A DNA stretch of 64,000 bases from Trichomonas vaginalis G3 (taxonomy: Eukaryota > Parabasalia > Trichomonadida > Trichomonadidae), in NCBI RefSeq assembly GCF_026262505.1, contig NC_067205.1:26355693-26419692 (forward strand), given 5' to 3'. The notes beneath the pieces are model-generated. The model did not search any database, was not told the DNA's origin, and was given only the letters and a program-made list of their open reading frames with translations. How positions within the stretch are numbered: the stretch's first letter is position 1; the number at the start of each line of letters is the position of its first letter. This document shows positions 26,905-36,251 of this stretch, piece after piece. The position numbers and the translations under genes are program-made.

Positions 26905-27855
26905 TCGTCATGTTCCACTTCTTTAGCATATTCGTCAGGAGTTGTCTTATATTGGTTAGGAACTGTCTTTGAAAGTATACCACCTTGAACTTTGACAAGT
27001 TTGAAACGAGGTCTGACAATAGTAGTTTTATCTTCTGCTTGCAGTCTGTACATTTTGCCATGTTTGCCTAAAACTTCATAATATTCTCTTGTATACTTTC
27101 TTCTATTTTTACGAACACGAATTGAGTACCTGTCGGGTTCCCATTGTTGTCATAGTCAATAGTATTTTCATATGGGTCGCGTTTAGGTATTTCTATTTTT
27201 ACTTTGTCACCTTTCTGAAGTTTGAAGCCCGGCATTCTTTCTTGTTTGTCTCTTTTGACTAAATTATTAAATATATAGTCTTTCTCTAAGTCAGGGTTGT
27301 TTTTCATTTCTTCGGGGAGTGGTTTCCCAAACCTTTTTGTTTACGGCTATTGTAAATATTTAAAACTTGTCTCATCTTTGCCATGGAGAAGTGTCTATAT
27401 TTGTCGTCATATGACATTTCATTTGCTTCACCACCTTGTGGTTGGTTTAAGTCTCTTAACATTTTATACAACCGTCAATGACACCAAGAGCAGAATGGTT
27501 TTGGTCGACAATGAAATATTGGTTTACATTTTTGAACGCAGATAGTTTTTAATATCGTCTGATTTGAAAGAACTTTCACAGTCAGATGTCAGTTTTGTTG
27601 GATGGTATTTGTCAACGAATATTGTCAAAGCAGTTTTCACATCTAAAATATTTTTGGACCATAATGGTATGGCTTCACAGTATCTTGTGTTTTGACCAAC
27701 AAATATTAGCCAGTATGGAGGTCCATCTGTTCTAACTCTCGGAATGTTTTCCAAGATATCCATAAACCAAGCATTTGGTGTTGAACTAAAGATTTTTATC
27801 ATGAGTGCTTTTTTGTTGCCTTAGAAACATAGGGGTCCTTGTTTGGATTCGTCAT
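26901..27855 (-). pseudogene. Polinton-type rve integrase of A2 (broken)
   Basis: The locus opens MTNPNKDPYVSKATKK. It contains the integrase core phrases AWFMDILENIPR, PPYWLIFVGQNTRYCEAIPL and KLTSDCESSFKSD, which correspond to the retroviral-integrase (rve) fold found in all Mavericks. It ends with a chromodomain-like region (FKLQKGDKVKIEIPKRDPYE and later parts). It would insert the element into chromosomal DNA with a target duplication. It is broken in about four places and is divergent from the 27873 gene across a 17-bp spacer. Family B has its own diverged integrase at 51204-52289. Confidence 0.75.
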
Positions 27856-27872
27856 TTTTTAACCCATAAGAA

Positions 27873-28272
27873 ATGGTTTATTTGGCGCATTAGCAGGAGT
27901 CGCATCTAGATTTTACCCGCAGTGGGAACAATAGCCAGAGGTGTATTTGGAGTTGGAAGGAAGATTTTGAGTACATTAGGTATACTGAAAGAGAAAGCAC
28001 AACCTATTATACAAACTGTACAGAAAGGTTGGGATGTAGCACGAGATGCAACAAATCTTATTCCAAATCCTGAAACAAGAGGAAAAGTTCAAGGATGGAT
28101 GGACAATGTAGGAAGACAAGCAGGAAACTATTATAACAAAGCAAATGACTACTATAACCAAGCAGGACACTATATGGACCAAGGTGAAAGATTCTTTAAC
28201 AGAGGATATAACCATGCACAACAGTGGGTAAACAATAACCAACCGCAACCACCTCAAACTTGGGGAATGTAA
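27873..28272 (+). pseudogene. Gly/Ala-rich amphipathic small virion-type protein (about one break)
   Basis: The N-terminal region is rich in Gly, Ala and bulky hydrophobics (GVFGVGRKILSTLGILKEKA). It is followed by repeated Asn/Tyr/Gln units (NYYNKANDYYNQAGHYMDQG) and a Pro/Gln end. It lies between integrase and a run of tiny genes. The character matches the pVI-like candidates at 24406 and 43089. No proven homology. Confidence 0.5.
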
Positions 28273-28291
28273 AGTTTTTTATTGAGATGAA

Positions 28292-28444
28292 ATGAACAAT
28301 ACAGCATTGAGACAAATGGGTTCAAGATGGATTTGTCGGCTTCCAGCAGTTACACCACGTGTTTGTCAAGTTCTTCCTATACCTCAGGAAGTTTTAGACC
28401 GACTTAAAAAACAACAACAACCAGTTGAAAACAAACCAAACTAA
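28292..28444 (+). CDS. Tiny basic protein, 50 aa
   Basis: The ATG follows TTTTTTATTGAGATGAAATG, and the next gene has an almost identical start (TTTTTTACTGAGATGAAATG), which supports translation. The protein begins MNNTALRQMGSRWICRLPAV, contains PRVCQVLPIPQEV, and ends in QQQQPVENKPN. It is small and basic, with two cysteines. Unknown function; probably a virion core component by position. Confidence 0.5.
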   Translation: MNNTALRQMGSRWICRLPAVTPRVCQVLPIPQEVLDRLKKQQQPVENKPN

Positions 28445-28463
28445 AATTTTTTACTGAGATGAA

Positions 28464-29092
28464 ATGACCGAAGAAGTTGAAACGGTAGATTTGACACCAC
28501 AAACAAAAAGTTCAGAACCATTGTCAAAACCTGTCAAAGAACTTACAGATGAAGAGAAAAATTCAATAATAGAAAGTGCCAGGTCTGGAAATACAAACCC
28601 TAACTATAAAGTCACTTTTCATAAAAATGGAACGGCTAGTATCTCAAAAAAGAAACAGACTCTCACAAATAAAATATTGAAGTCTGAAGGAGCTTTCGAG
28701 ACAACAGATGGAAAGTTTACTTCACTGACCAACAGTTCATTATAGAACATCTCATTGACTTAGAGTCGAAATATTCTAAACTTTACAACAAACACAAAAA
28801 GTTGAAAGGAAAACAAAAACAAATGGCATATGATATTTATGAAGATGTTGACGACACAACTGTTCCTGCAAGTGAAGTAAAGTCAGAGGAACCGAAAAGT
28901 GACGAAAAACCGATAGAAGAAGAAAAACCAAAAACTGAAGATAAACCAAAACCAAAGTTTAGTTTGGAAACTAAACCCAAGTCAACCTTCATTAGCTGGT
29001 ATGGGTTGGCGTCAAAGACTTATGGCAGCAGGCGGTTATGTAAAGTAAAGAAAAAAAATATTTTTTTATTTTATAAAAATGCCCCCATATAG
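28464..29092 (+). pseudogene. Small conserved Maverick protein, Lys/Glu/Pro-rich (broken)
   Basis: The first part contains LTDEEKNSIIESARSGNTNP and KVTFHKNGTASISKKKQTL. It aligns with SKSERESIILNDARGIQHPF and VSQSKDGKIYVRKRKV of the whole 144-residue protein at 61878-62312 in B, so this is a family common to both lineages. A later stretch is a charged low-complexity linker (EEPKSDEKPIEEEKPKTEDK). It sits immediately before the polymerase gene. Broken in about two places. Function unknown. Confidence 0.6.
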
Positions 29093-29822
29093 AATGGATA
29101 GAAAATCTGCTAGAATAAAAGCAGAGTTGCAAAGATATGGTTGGAGAGTTTCGAAGAAGTTTAAATATAAGAAGGGAAGACCCATAAAAGTCTATGACAA
29201 ATTGTCTGGTCTTCGCTACGAAATGGATTTGGAAACAGCACGTGCAAATTATCCAAACAGACTAGAGAGGTTAGAAGAAGAACGTCTTATGGACATGCCT
29301 TTCGATGTTAGTGAACCTCAAGTTGAAGGACACGACGGCTTTGCCAGATTCTATTGGAAACATGACGAACAATTGCATCCTTTGAGAAGGAAAAAAGGAA
29401 AAGGTGAAGACGCACATGCTCCCATGGAAAGAACAAGATATGCATATGAGAAGTACCGTGAAGTTAGAAGTCAAATTACTTCTGGTCGAACCTTTACAGT
29501 AAACTTTGACGAAGGAAAGAACAAAGAAGGCTTCATGGGTGTACTTGCTGCCATACAAGACGGAAATAAGAAAGGACACAATCTCAGATTGACCATAACA
29601 GATTTGGATGGTCACATTTACTATGCACATGGCAATGTCACAACAGCTGCAATGCTTCTTGACGCTTTCAAGACTACAAAGAGAGAACAAATGGTTGACT
29701 CCGACTCAGACATTTTGAATGCAATTGAAGGAATTGCAAGTGTCAAGTTCGAATGGTACCAACCTAACCCTCAAGCAGTCAGACAACATGCTGGACCGTT
29801 GGGAAACTTGTTTGTTAGATGA
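29079..29822 (+). pseudogene. polB: Type B DNA polymerase remnant of A2
   Basis: Opens MPPYRMDRKSARIKAELQRY after a TTTTTTTATTTTATAAAAATG promoter and matches the first part of the A1 polymerase almost base for base. Only the N-terminal, non-catalytic portion is present, so this copy cannot encode a polymerase. The strongly basic opening (GWRVSKKFKYKKGRPIK) could belong to a terminal-protein or DNA-binding region; that is inference. Confidence 0.75.
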
Positions 29823-29874
29823 GAAATATGAAATGGCATACCATTTTAAAACAATATATTTTTACATATATTAA

Positions 29875-30735
29875 ATGCTTCAGGTTGAAAAACAAAGAAC
29901 AAAAGTAGCAGATACAAAACCGTTAGACTATATCTTTACAAATGCTGGTAGGACTATTTCAGATGAAGAAATTTCATCCCGAGCATACAGGTTTGACTAT
30001 CCAATTCGTTGGCTTCAAAGTCCTTCAGATGCAAAGGCAATAGGATTTAGAAGAGTTTTGTTTTCAAATAGAACTAACGCATTTATGTTCGCAGTATATT
30101 TTCATGGGCAGTATAAAGGTTCTGATGGTCTAATAGACAAATTTGACGAAATGAGAATCTTTACAGTTCGTTCAGACGAAAGTCTTGAGAAAACTCTAAA
30201 TGACTTTCAAACTCAAATGAACAAATATTATTGGGAATTTCAAGAAAAATACGACTCTTTACTAAATGGAACATACTATCTGAAACTAGAATATGACAAG
30301 ATGAACTCCACCGTTTCATTTCAAAAGATTGAAATTAACCCTCCAAGAGATACAGAGTTTTTATTTTGGAAAGTAGACAAACGTTCTTGGGCACAATTTC
30401 TTCGGTTACTAAACCAGAACGAACCATTACCACCAGATGGTCCATTTAAATTTATACTTCCACCAGCAGATTTGACAGTTTATAGAAACGTGTTTGACCC
30501 TCAAAATGTTATGTGTCATGCAAGTTTCAGTTCAAGCAACAATAGTTTTCTATGTATTGGTAAGGACGTTTATGACTTTGCTTCTAAATTCTACGAACCA
30601 CCTAGTAACAGTTTCTCTGACTTTCAAGTTTGGTTCACAACAAATGGTGTGCAACATATTATTCCATTGTACTATGACTTTTATCTCGAATTGTCTTTCA
30701 TATATAACTACGGAAAAGTGCTGAAAAAGTATTGA
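29875..30735 (+). CDS. Structural-type protein g286, whole copy (A2)
   Basis: A 286-residue reading frame starting after TTTTTACATATATTAAATG. Landmarks: YRFDYPIRWL at about 39-48, AIGFRRVLF, DRFHL-like strands in the middle, MCHASFSSSNNSFLCIG, YEPPSNSFSDFQVWFTTNG and the C-terminal YYDFYLELSFIYNYG. It is the reference member of a family with two genes per element (see 24653, 43898 and 60678). The beta-rich pattern and closeness to virion genes point to a capsid-associated role. I cannot name it. Confidence 0.75.
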   Translation: MLQVEKQRTKVADTKPLDYIFTNAGRTISDEEISSRAYRFDYPIRWLQSPSDAKAIGFRRVLFSNRTNAFMFAVYFHGQYKGSDGLIDKFDEMRIFTVRSDESLEKTLNDFQTQMNKYYWEFQEKYDSLLNGTYYLKLEYDKMNSTVSFQKIEINPPRDTEFLFWKVDKRSWAQFLRLLNQNEPLPPDGPFKFILPPADLTVYRNVFDPQNVMCHASFSSSNNSFLCIGKDVYDFASKFYEPPSNSFSDFQVWFTTNGVQHIIPLYYDFYLELSFIYNYGKVLKKY

Positions 30736-32003
30736 AAAATACTTTTAGGGTAGCATGTTAGATCTAACACGTTTTCTAACCACTTTTCTAACATGGTCTA
30801 AAACTCTCGAAAATCATGAATTTTATATATTAATGTTTTCGCTAAGCCACTTTGTGCCGTCAGTCAGTCAGTCAGTCAATGAAATTTACACCAAAAAATA
30901 TAATTTAGGTGAAGAGGTGAGATCTCACCCGTTTTTTCACCTGTTTTCTCACCCTCTTGAATTTTCATGATTTCATCGTACATGTTTTGTCAAGACTTCT
31001 TCGTAAATGTTTTGTCAAGACTTCTTCGTAAATGTTTTGTCAAGACTTCTTCATCGTAATGAGCGTAAATCAGACAAAAATATATTTTAGGTGAAGTGGT
31101 GAGATCTCACCTCTTTTTTCACCTCTTTTCTCACCTCTTGAATTTTCATGATTTCATCGTAAATGTTTTGTCAAACATGAACGTAAATGTTTTGTCAAGA
31201 CTTCTTCGTACATGTTTTGTCAAGACTTCTTCGTAATGAGTGTAAAGGACCCAAAAATATAATTTAGGGTAGAAGGTTAGATCTCACCTCTTTTCTCACC
31301 TCTTTTCTCACCTCATGAATTTTCATGATTTCATCGTACATGTTTTGTCAAGACTTCTTCGTAAATGTTTTGTCAAGACTTCTTCGTACATGTTTTGTCA
31401 AGACTTCTTCGTACATGTTTTGTCAAGACTTCTTCGTAAATGTTTTGTCAAGACTTCTTCGTAAATGTTTTGTCAAGACTTCTTCATCGTAATGAGCGTA
31501 AAGGACCCAAAAATATAATTTAGGGTAGAAGGTTAGATCTAACCTGTTTTCTACCCTCTTGAATTTGTCATGACTTCTTCGTAAATGTTTTGTCAAGACT
31601 TCTTCGTAAATGTTTTGTCATGACTTCTTCGTAAATGTTTTGTCAAGACTTCTTCGTAAATGTTTTGTCAAGACTTCTTCGTAAATGTTTTGTCAAGACT
31701 TCTTCATCGTAATGAGCGTAAAGGACCCAAAAATATAATTTAGGGTAGAAGGTTAGATCTAACCTGTTTTCTAACCTCATTTCTACCCTCTTGAATTTGT
31801 CAAGACTTCTTCGTAAATGTTTTGTCAAGACTTCTTCATCGTAATGAGCGTAAAGGACCCAAAAATATAATTTAGGGTAGAAGGTTAGATCTAACCTGTT
31901 TTCTAACCTGTTTTCTACCCTCTTGAATTTTCATGAATTTTCCCGAAATAAAAAATAAAGTTAGTTTTTTTAAAAAAATATTTTTTATTTTTATTGTAAG
32001 AAC
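30736..32003. repeat. Palindrome and 25-bp tandem repeat block, left of family X gene (A2)
   Basis: Contains seven palindrome units. Cores lie at 30756-30769, 30916-30929, 31098-31111, 31274-31287, 31531-31544, 31751-31764 and 31883-31896. Some read GGTTAGATCTAACC, some GGTGAGATCTCACC, one is a mosaic, and the outlying arms match each core. Between the units are roughly 25 copies of a 25-bp repeat (CGTAAATGTTTTGTCAAGAC then TTCTT). A short CAGTCAGTCAGTCAGTCAAT run is at about 30858. No gene. Confidence 0.9.
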
Positions 32004-32918
32004 ATGTTAGCAACAACAGCACCAAACTCTTTAGTTATGAACCCAACTTCAATGTTAGTAGAGATGAAAAGCTTCATTCCTTCTTCATATACTTTCGAAA
32101 CAGAAATCCAGAAGATAAAGCAAGAACTTCTCCAAGGAGATTTAGATTGCACTGCGAAAGATGAAACAAATGAAGAATATCTTTATGAAATGCAGGACCT
32201 CATCGACCATCTACCTAAACTTCCTGAAATCCAACAACAAAAGCTCACTATTCCAGAATTCGATGAAATTGAAGTCAGACCAACCGACTCAGTAGAAATA
32301 AAGAAGTTCATACGTAAGGTTAACTATGAGTTTCTTGGATTTCATTGCAACCACAAAGTCATGGACAAAGATTGCGACATGTTATATAAGAATGTTTCTG
32401 ACATATATAAATCGGAGGAGTTTAAGACCTACGACAACTTTGTTTCGTTAGTTGCTGAATGTGTATGGCAGATAAGAGATAAAGATAAAAGATGTAAAAT
32501 ATGGAACGAACAAATAAAACCTGCATGTTTTGAGTTAAAGAAAACCATTGACGCCTTAGTTGTTCTAGCAGGTCAAATTTCAATGTACAATGCAAAAATG
32601 AACCCGCAATGTTCAAAATGTAAAGCGGCAATTAGGAAATATAACTACTCCGTCAAAGAGATAGAACGTATGAGAAACGACTATGCAGACTTAAAGAAAG
32701 AAGCAGAAAAGCCAGCAGAAGATAAAATGGACATGTTAGAATTTCTGAACAAAAACTATCCAACTGCTGACGATTTCCTTCTATCTGACGTCAAGAAGAA
32801 ATATAAAGAGACTTTCGGCATAGTTAAAACATTCGATATCCTCAGCGAAGAAATAGAAGCTACAAAACTGTTTAGAGTCTCACGAATTCATAACGTTTAC
32901 CATGTAAAACGCTTATAA
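32004..32918 (+). CDS. Family X accessory protein, 304 aa (A2)
   Basis: Paralogue of the genes at 4641-5579 and 53085-53936, with the same landmarks: NSLVMNPTSMLVEMKSFIPS, CNHKVMDKDCDM, CSKCKAAIRKYNYSV and IHNVYHVKRL at the C terminus. The frame is whole. It is enclosed by palindrome arrays, forward on the left and inverted on the right, which makes it look like a cassette that can be gained or lost as a unit. The clustered Cys/His might bind a metal. No named family is recognised. Confidence 0.75.
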   Translation: MLATTAPNSLVMNPTSMLVEMKSFIPSSYTFETEIQKIKQELLQGDLDCTAKDETNEEYLYEMQDLIDHLPKLPEIQQQKLTIPEFDEIEVRPTDSVEIKKFIRKVNYEFLGFHCNHKVMDKDCDMLYKNVSDIYKSEEFKTYDNFVSLVAECVWQIRDKDKRCKIWNEQIKPACFELKKTIDALVVLAGQISMYNAKMNPQCSKCKAAIRKYNYSVKEIERMRNDYADLKKEAEKPAEDKMDMLEFLNKNYPTADDFLLSDVKKKYKETFGIVKTFDILSEEIEATKLFRVSRIHNVYHVKRL

Positions 32919-33600
32919 AATAACTGGGGTAGAAAACAGGTTAGAAAACAGGTTAGATCTAACCTTCTACCCTAAAATATATTTTTGCTGAAAAATGACC
33001 AAAATTCTGAGTAAAATAATTTTTAGGGCTTGTGTCAAACCGTTGAGTTTTCACAAAATTTAAAAAATAACGTTTACCATGTGAAACGCTTATAAAATAA
33101 CTGGGGTAGAAAACAGGTTAGAAAACAGGTTAGATCTCACCTTCTACCCTAAAATATATTTTTGGGTCCTTTACGCTCATTACGATGAAGAAGTCTTGAC
33201 AAAACATGTACGAAGAAGTCATGAAAATTCACGAGGGTAGAAAACAGGTTAGAAAACAGGTTAGATCTAACCTTCTACCCTAAAATATATTTTTGTCTGA
33301 TTTACGCTCATTACGAAGAAGTTTTGACAAAACATGTACGAAGAAGTTTTGACAAAACATGTACGAAGAAGTCTTGACAAAACATGTACGAAGAAGTCTT
33401 GACAAAACATGTACGATGAAATCATGAAAATTCACGAGGGTAGAAAACAGGTTAGAAAACAGGTTAGATCTAACCTTCTACCCTAAAATATATTTTTGCT
33501 GAAAAATGACCAAAAATCATGAGTTTTGTGTGTTTTAGACCATGTTAGAAAACAGGTGAGAAAACAGGTGAGAAAAGAGGTGAGATCTCACCTCTTCACC
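32919..33600. repeat. Palindrome and 25-bp repeat block, right of family X gene (inverted)
   Basis: Five units with cores at 32951-32964, 33128-33141, 33259-33272, 33462-33475 and 33579-33592. All are in the reverse sense of the left block: spaced GGTTAGAAAACA steps come first, CTACCCTAAAATATATTTTT after. The 25-bp repeat appears here as its complement (ACGAAGAAGTCTTGACAAAA then CATGT). The family X tail AACGTTTACCATGT recurs at about 33069. Confidence 0.9.
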
Positions 33601-34260
33601 TAAAATATATTTTTGCTGAAAAAAATGACCAAATTTCATGAATTTCCTCATATGTTTGCGACCCGAGGAAAACCGAGGAACGAGATTCCGTACGAAAATC
33701 GTGAAAAAATGACCAAATTTCATGAATTTCCTCATATGTTTGCTACCCGAGGAAAACCGAGGGTAGAGATTCCGTACGAAAATCGTGAAAAAATGACCAA
33801 ATTTCATTATATAACTGTTATTTTTTTACGAAGAGAACTTTTGCACTTCGTAAAAAAAATCCCTGAAATCGTGAAAAAATGACCAAATTTCATGAATTTC
33901 CTCATATGTTTGCTACCCGAGGAAAACCGAGGGTAGAGATTCCGTACGAAAATCGTAAAAATTTGCCAATAAATTTAAGAGGTTGGTATGTACATAGACT
34001 ATTAGTAAATGCAGTTGCAGTGAAGGCTTACTTTACATCGTTCAGACACTAAACACGCAGACGACTGGTTCAGAAACCAAAGCACACAAGAACTTTTGAG
34101 TGAAATTTCTCTAGACCGACTTTTTTCGGTCTTGCATAAAACTCATGAAAATCGTGAAAAAATGACCAAATTTCATTATATAACTGTTATTTTTTGACGA
34201 AGAGAACTTTTGCACTTCGTCAAAAAAATCCCTGAAATCATATCTTTTATACAAGATAGA
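33601..34260. repeat. Tandem fragments of a KilA-N gene and small hairpins
   Basis: Three copies of a piece matching the middle of the KilA-N gene at 35018 (reading FPHMFATRGKPRVEIPYEN), each followed by AAAAAATGACCAAATTTCAT. Two copies of a 13-bp-arm hairpin are present: 33821-33858 (TTTTTTTACGAAG / CTTCGTAAAAAAA) and 34190-34228 (TTTTTTGACGAAG / CTTCGTCAAAAAA). A further mosaic of KilA-N gene pieces lies at 33960-34100. No whole gene is seen. Confidence 0.75.
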
Positions 34261-34318
34261 AAAAATAAAGTTAGTTTTTTATAAAATATTTTTTTTATTT
34301 TGTATGTAAAGACAGAAA

Positions 34319-34930
34319 ATGACAAACACTGAGTTTGAAACAGTTAGAAAGATAGACAATGACACCAAAATGGTTAGAATAGGTGATTTAAACGTAAGAT
34401 ACTCAAAGAAATACAACAAATATTCTTTGTCAGACATTTTATCTCCATTTGGAAAGAAAGCAAAGGACTGGGTTAAAAATGCTTCTACTCAGAAAATTTT
34501 GACAAGAAATCCTGAGCTTATGATATCGGTAAGATTCTATGGAACTGCAGCATATCTCATTGACAAAAGTCTTATACCAATAGTTTTGTTATGGATTGAC
34601 CCAGTTGTTGGATATAACTTCATAACATATGGTTCATTCGATACGGAACGTTGCAGTGAAGGCTTACTTTACATCGTTCAGAAACCGAAGGACTTCAATA
34701 CAAAGAGATATAAGATAGGAAGGACATATAATATAACTCAAAGATATGACAGTATAGTCAATAGAGTCAAGGTTGTGTTCGTTAACGATATGAGAGCTGC
34801 TGAAACAGAACTGCTTGAAGTTTTTGAGAAAATGTATGGTGCTCCCACGAAAGGTAAAGAAACGTTTGAAGTAGATGAGATAGGTAAAGCTATAAAATTA
34901 TTTGACGAAGTTGCTGAAAAATACATGTAA
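34319..34930 (+). CDS. KilA-N protein with T5orf172/GIY-YIG-like C-terminal domain, 203 aa
   Basis: The N-terminal half fits a KilA-N DNA-binding domain: VRIGDLNVRYSKKYNKYSLS, KDWVKNASTQKIL and LIDKSLIPIVLLWIDP. The C-terminal half fits the T5orf172 (GIY-YIG nuclease-like) domain: GLLYIVQKPKDFNTKRYKIG, then RTYNITQRYDSI and a conserved-looking AAETELLEVFEKMYG with KETFEV. This pairing is known from poxvirus, phage and large DNA virus regulators. The frame is whole. It begins after a long T-rich leader (TTTTTTATTTTGTATGTAAA) shared with the next gene and with 55191. Confidence 0.75.
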   Translation: MTNTEFETVRKIDNDTKMVRIGDLNVRYSKKYNKYSLSDILSPFGKKAKDWVKNASTQKILTRNPELMISVRFYGTAAYLIDKSLIPIVLLWIDPVVGYNFITYGSFDTERCSEGLLYIVQKPKDFNTKRYKIGRTYNITQRYDSIVNRVKVVFVNDMRAAETELLEVFEKMYGAPTKGKETFEVDEIGKAIKLFDEVAEKYM

Positions 34931-35017
34931 AGCGTTTATTTTTGGTCTTTTGTGAAAGTCAGGAAATAACGCTAGTTTTTTATAAAATATTTTTTTATCC
35001 GGAATATAAAGACAGAA

Positions 35018-35813
35018 ATGTCAACAACAGAGAACACAACAACTGCTATCGTTCATGAAGCCATAAATGAAGAATACGAGTACATACAGTATAACAAACA
35101 GTTACGTCTCATTCGTTCGGTCAAAGACGATATGTACCAAATGCAAAGTATTTTGAATGCTCTTCGTTCTACAAAGCAAGCACATCATTGGTTTGAAAAC
35201 CAACAGACAAAAGAACTTTTAGAAGAATTTCCTCATATGTTTGCTACCCGAGGAAAACCGCGGGTAGAGATTCCATACGAAAATCGTAAAAATTTGCTAA
35301 ATGGTTTGAGAGGCTGGTATGTACATAGACTTCTTGTAAATGCTGTTGCAATGTGGGCTTCACCTCGTTATGCTTGTTATATTTTCATGATGTTAGATGA
35401 AATTCATAGACAAGAACGTGAAGATAGAAACAAGCTTGAAGCAAAAGACAAAGCCTTCAGAAAAGAATACCACGTTCGGTACCAAAAGGAAAGGAAAGAA
35501 CTATAAGTATATGATTTATACTGAAGAGATGGAAAATGAAGACAGAGATATGGTTATGTTGCATTTAGTCAGAAGAAACAACAAAGCTTTTACGACTTGC
35601 TAAGATTTACAAATCTGACAGAAATTGGTTCTATCGCGAAAACTTACCGATTTCAATGACACCAAATGAAGATGTGAACAAATAGTTCAAGATACGTTAC
35701 CTCAAACACACTATGATATTAAAGGTTGTACAATACTTACCTTCAAAGAAGATTTGCCGCTACTGAAGGAAAAAATAACAGAGTATTTTGACAACTTCAA
35801 ACAAGCAGAGTAA
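35018..35813 (+). pseudogene. KilA-N / DUF3627-like accessory gene (A2, broken)
   Basis: The N-terminal part (TTAIVHEAINEEYEYIQYNK) and the KilA-N core GWYVHRLLVNAVAMWASPRY, ACYIFMMLDE are clear. The C-terminal DUF3627-like part contains MIYTEE, DMVMLHLVRRNNK and DIKGCTILTFKED. It is closely related to the whole gene at 55191-55982 in B. A hairpin with 10-bp arms and an AAAA loop lies inside the coding sequence at 35244-35267. Broken in about three places. Such proteins are expanded in T. vaginalis and in large DNA viruses and are thought to bind DNA. Confidence 0.75.
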
Positions 35814-35819
35814 ATGAAC

Positions 35820-36250
35820 CATTTATTTTTCAAGCTTGACTTCAGATGGCTCAGGTAGCTCTATAAGGTCAATTGTCTTGTCAAATCCTTCTGGCATTCC
35901 GAGTCCTTCCTTCTGGCATTCCGAGTCCTTCCTTCCGACAGAAAAAGTTTTTCCTTCCGACAGAAAAAATTTTTCCCGACGACAAGAAAAAATTTTCCAG
36001 TTGTCCGTCCGTAAACCATTCAAATTTTCGAAAATTGAGAACTTTTTGGTCGAACTTCAGAAAAAGGTTTTCCTTCCGACAGAAAAAATTTTTCCTTCCG
36101 ACAGGAAAAAAATTTCCCGACAACTGGAAGAACTCTTCCTTCCGACAGGACACAAACGAATGTCCGACGTACCACCAACCGAGTCCATTCCAAAGCCAGA
36201 AGAACCGAAAGCTGCAGAACCACAACAGACTAAGACCAAACACTTACATT
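35820..36250. other. Accessory remnants around a second TTCCGACAG palindrome array
   Basis: Matches parts of 3940-4230 in A1: the TTCCGACAG array (about 35930-36150), the MNGLRTDNWK opening on the minus strand (36023), and the MSDVPPTESIPKPEEPKAAE opening on the plus strand (about 36161). Neither frame is likely to make a full product. The block is joined abruptly to the ATPase gene. Confidence 0.55.
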
Positions 36251-36251
36251 T

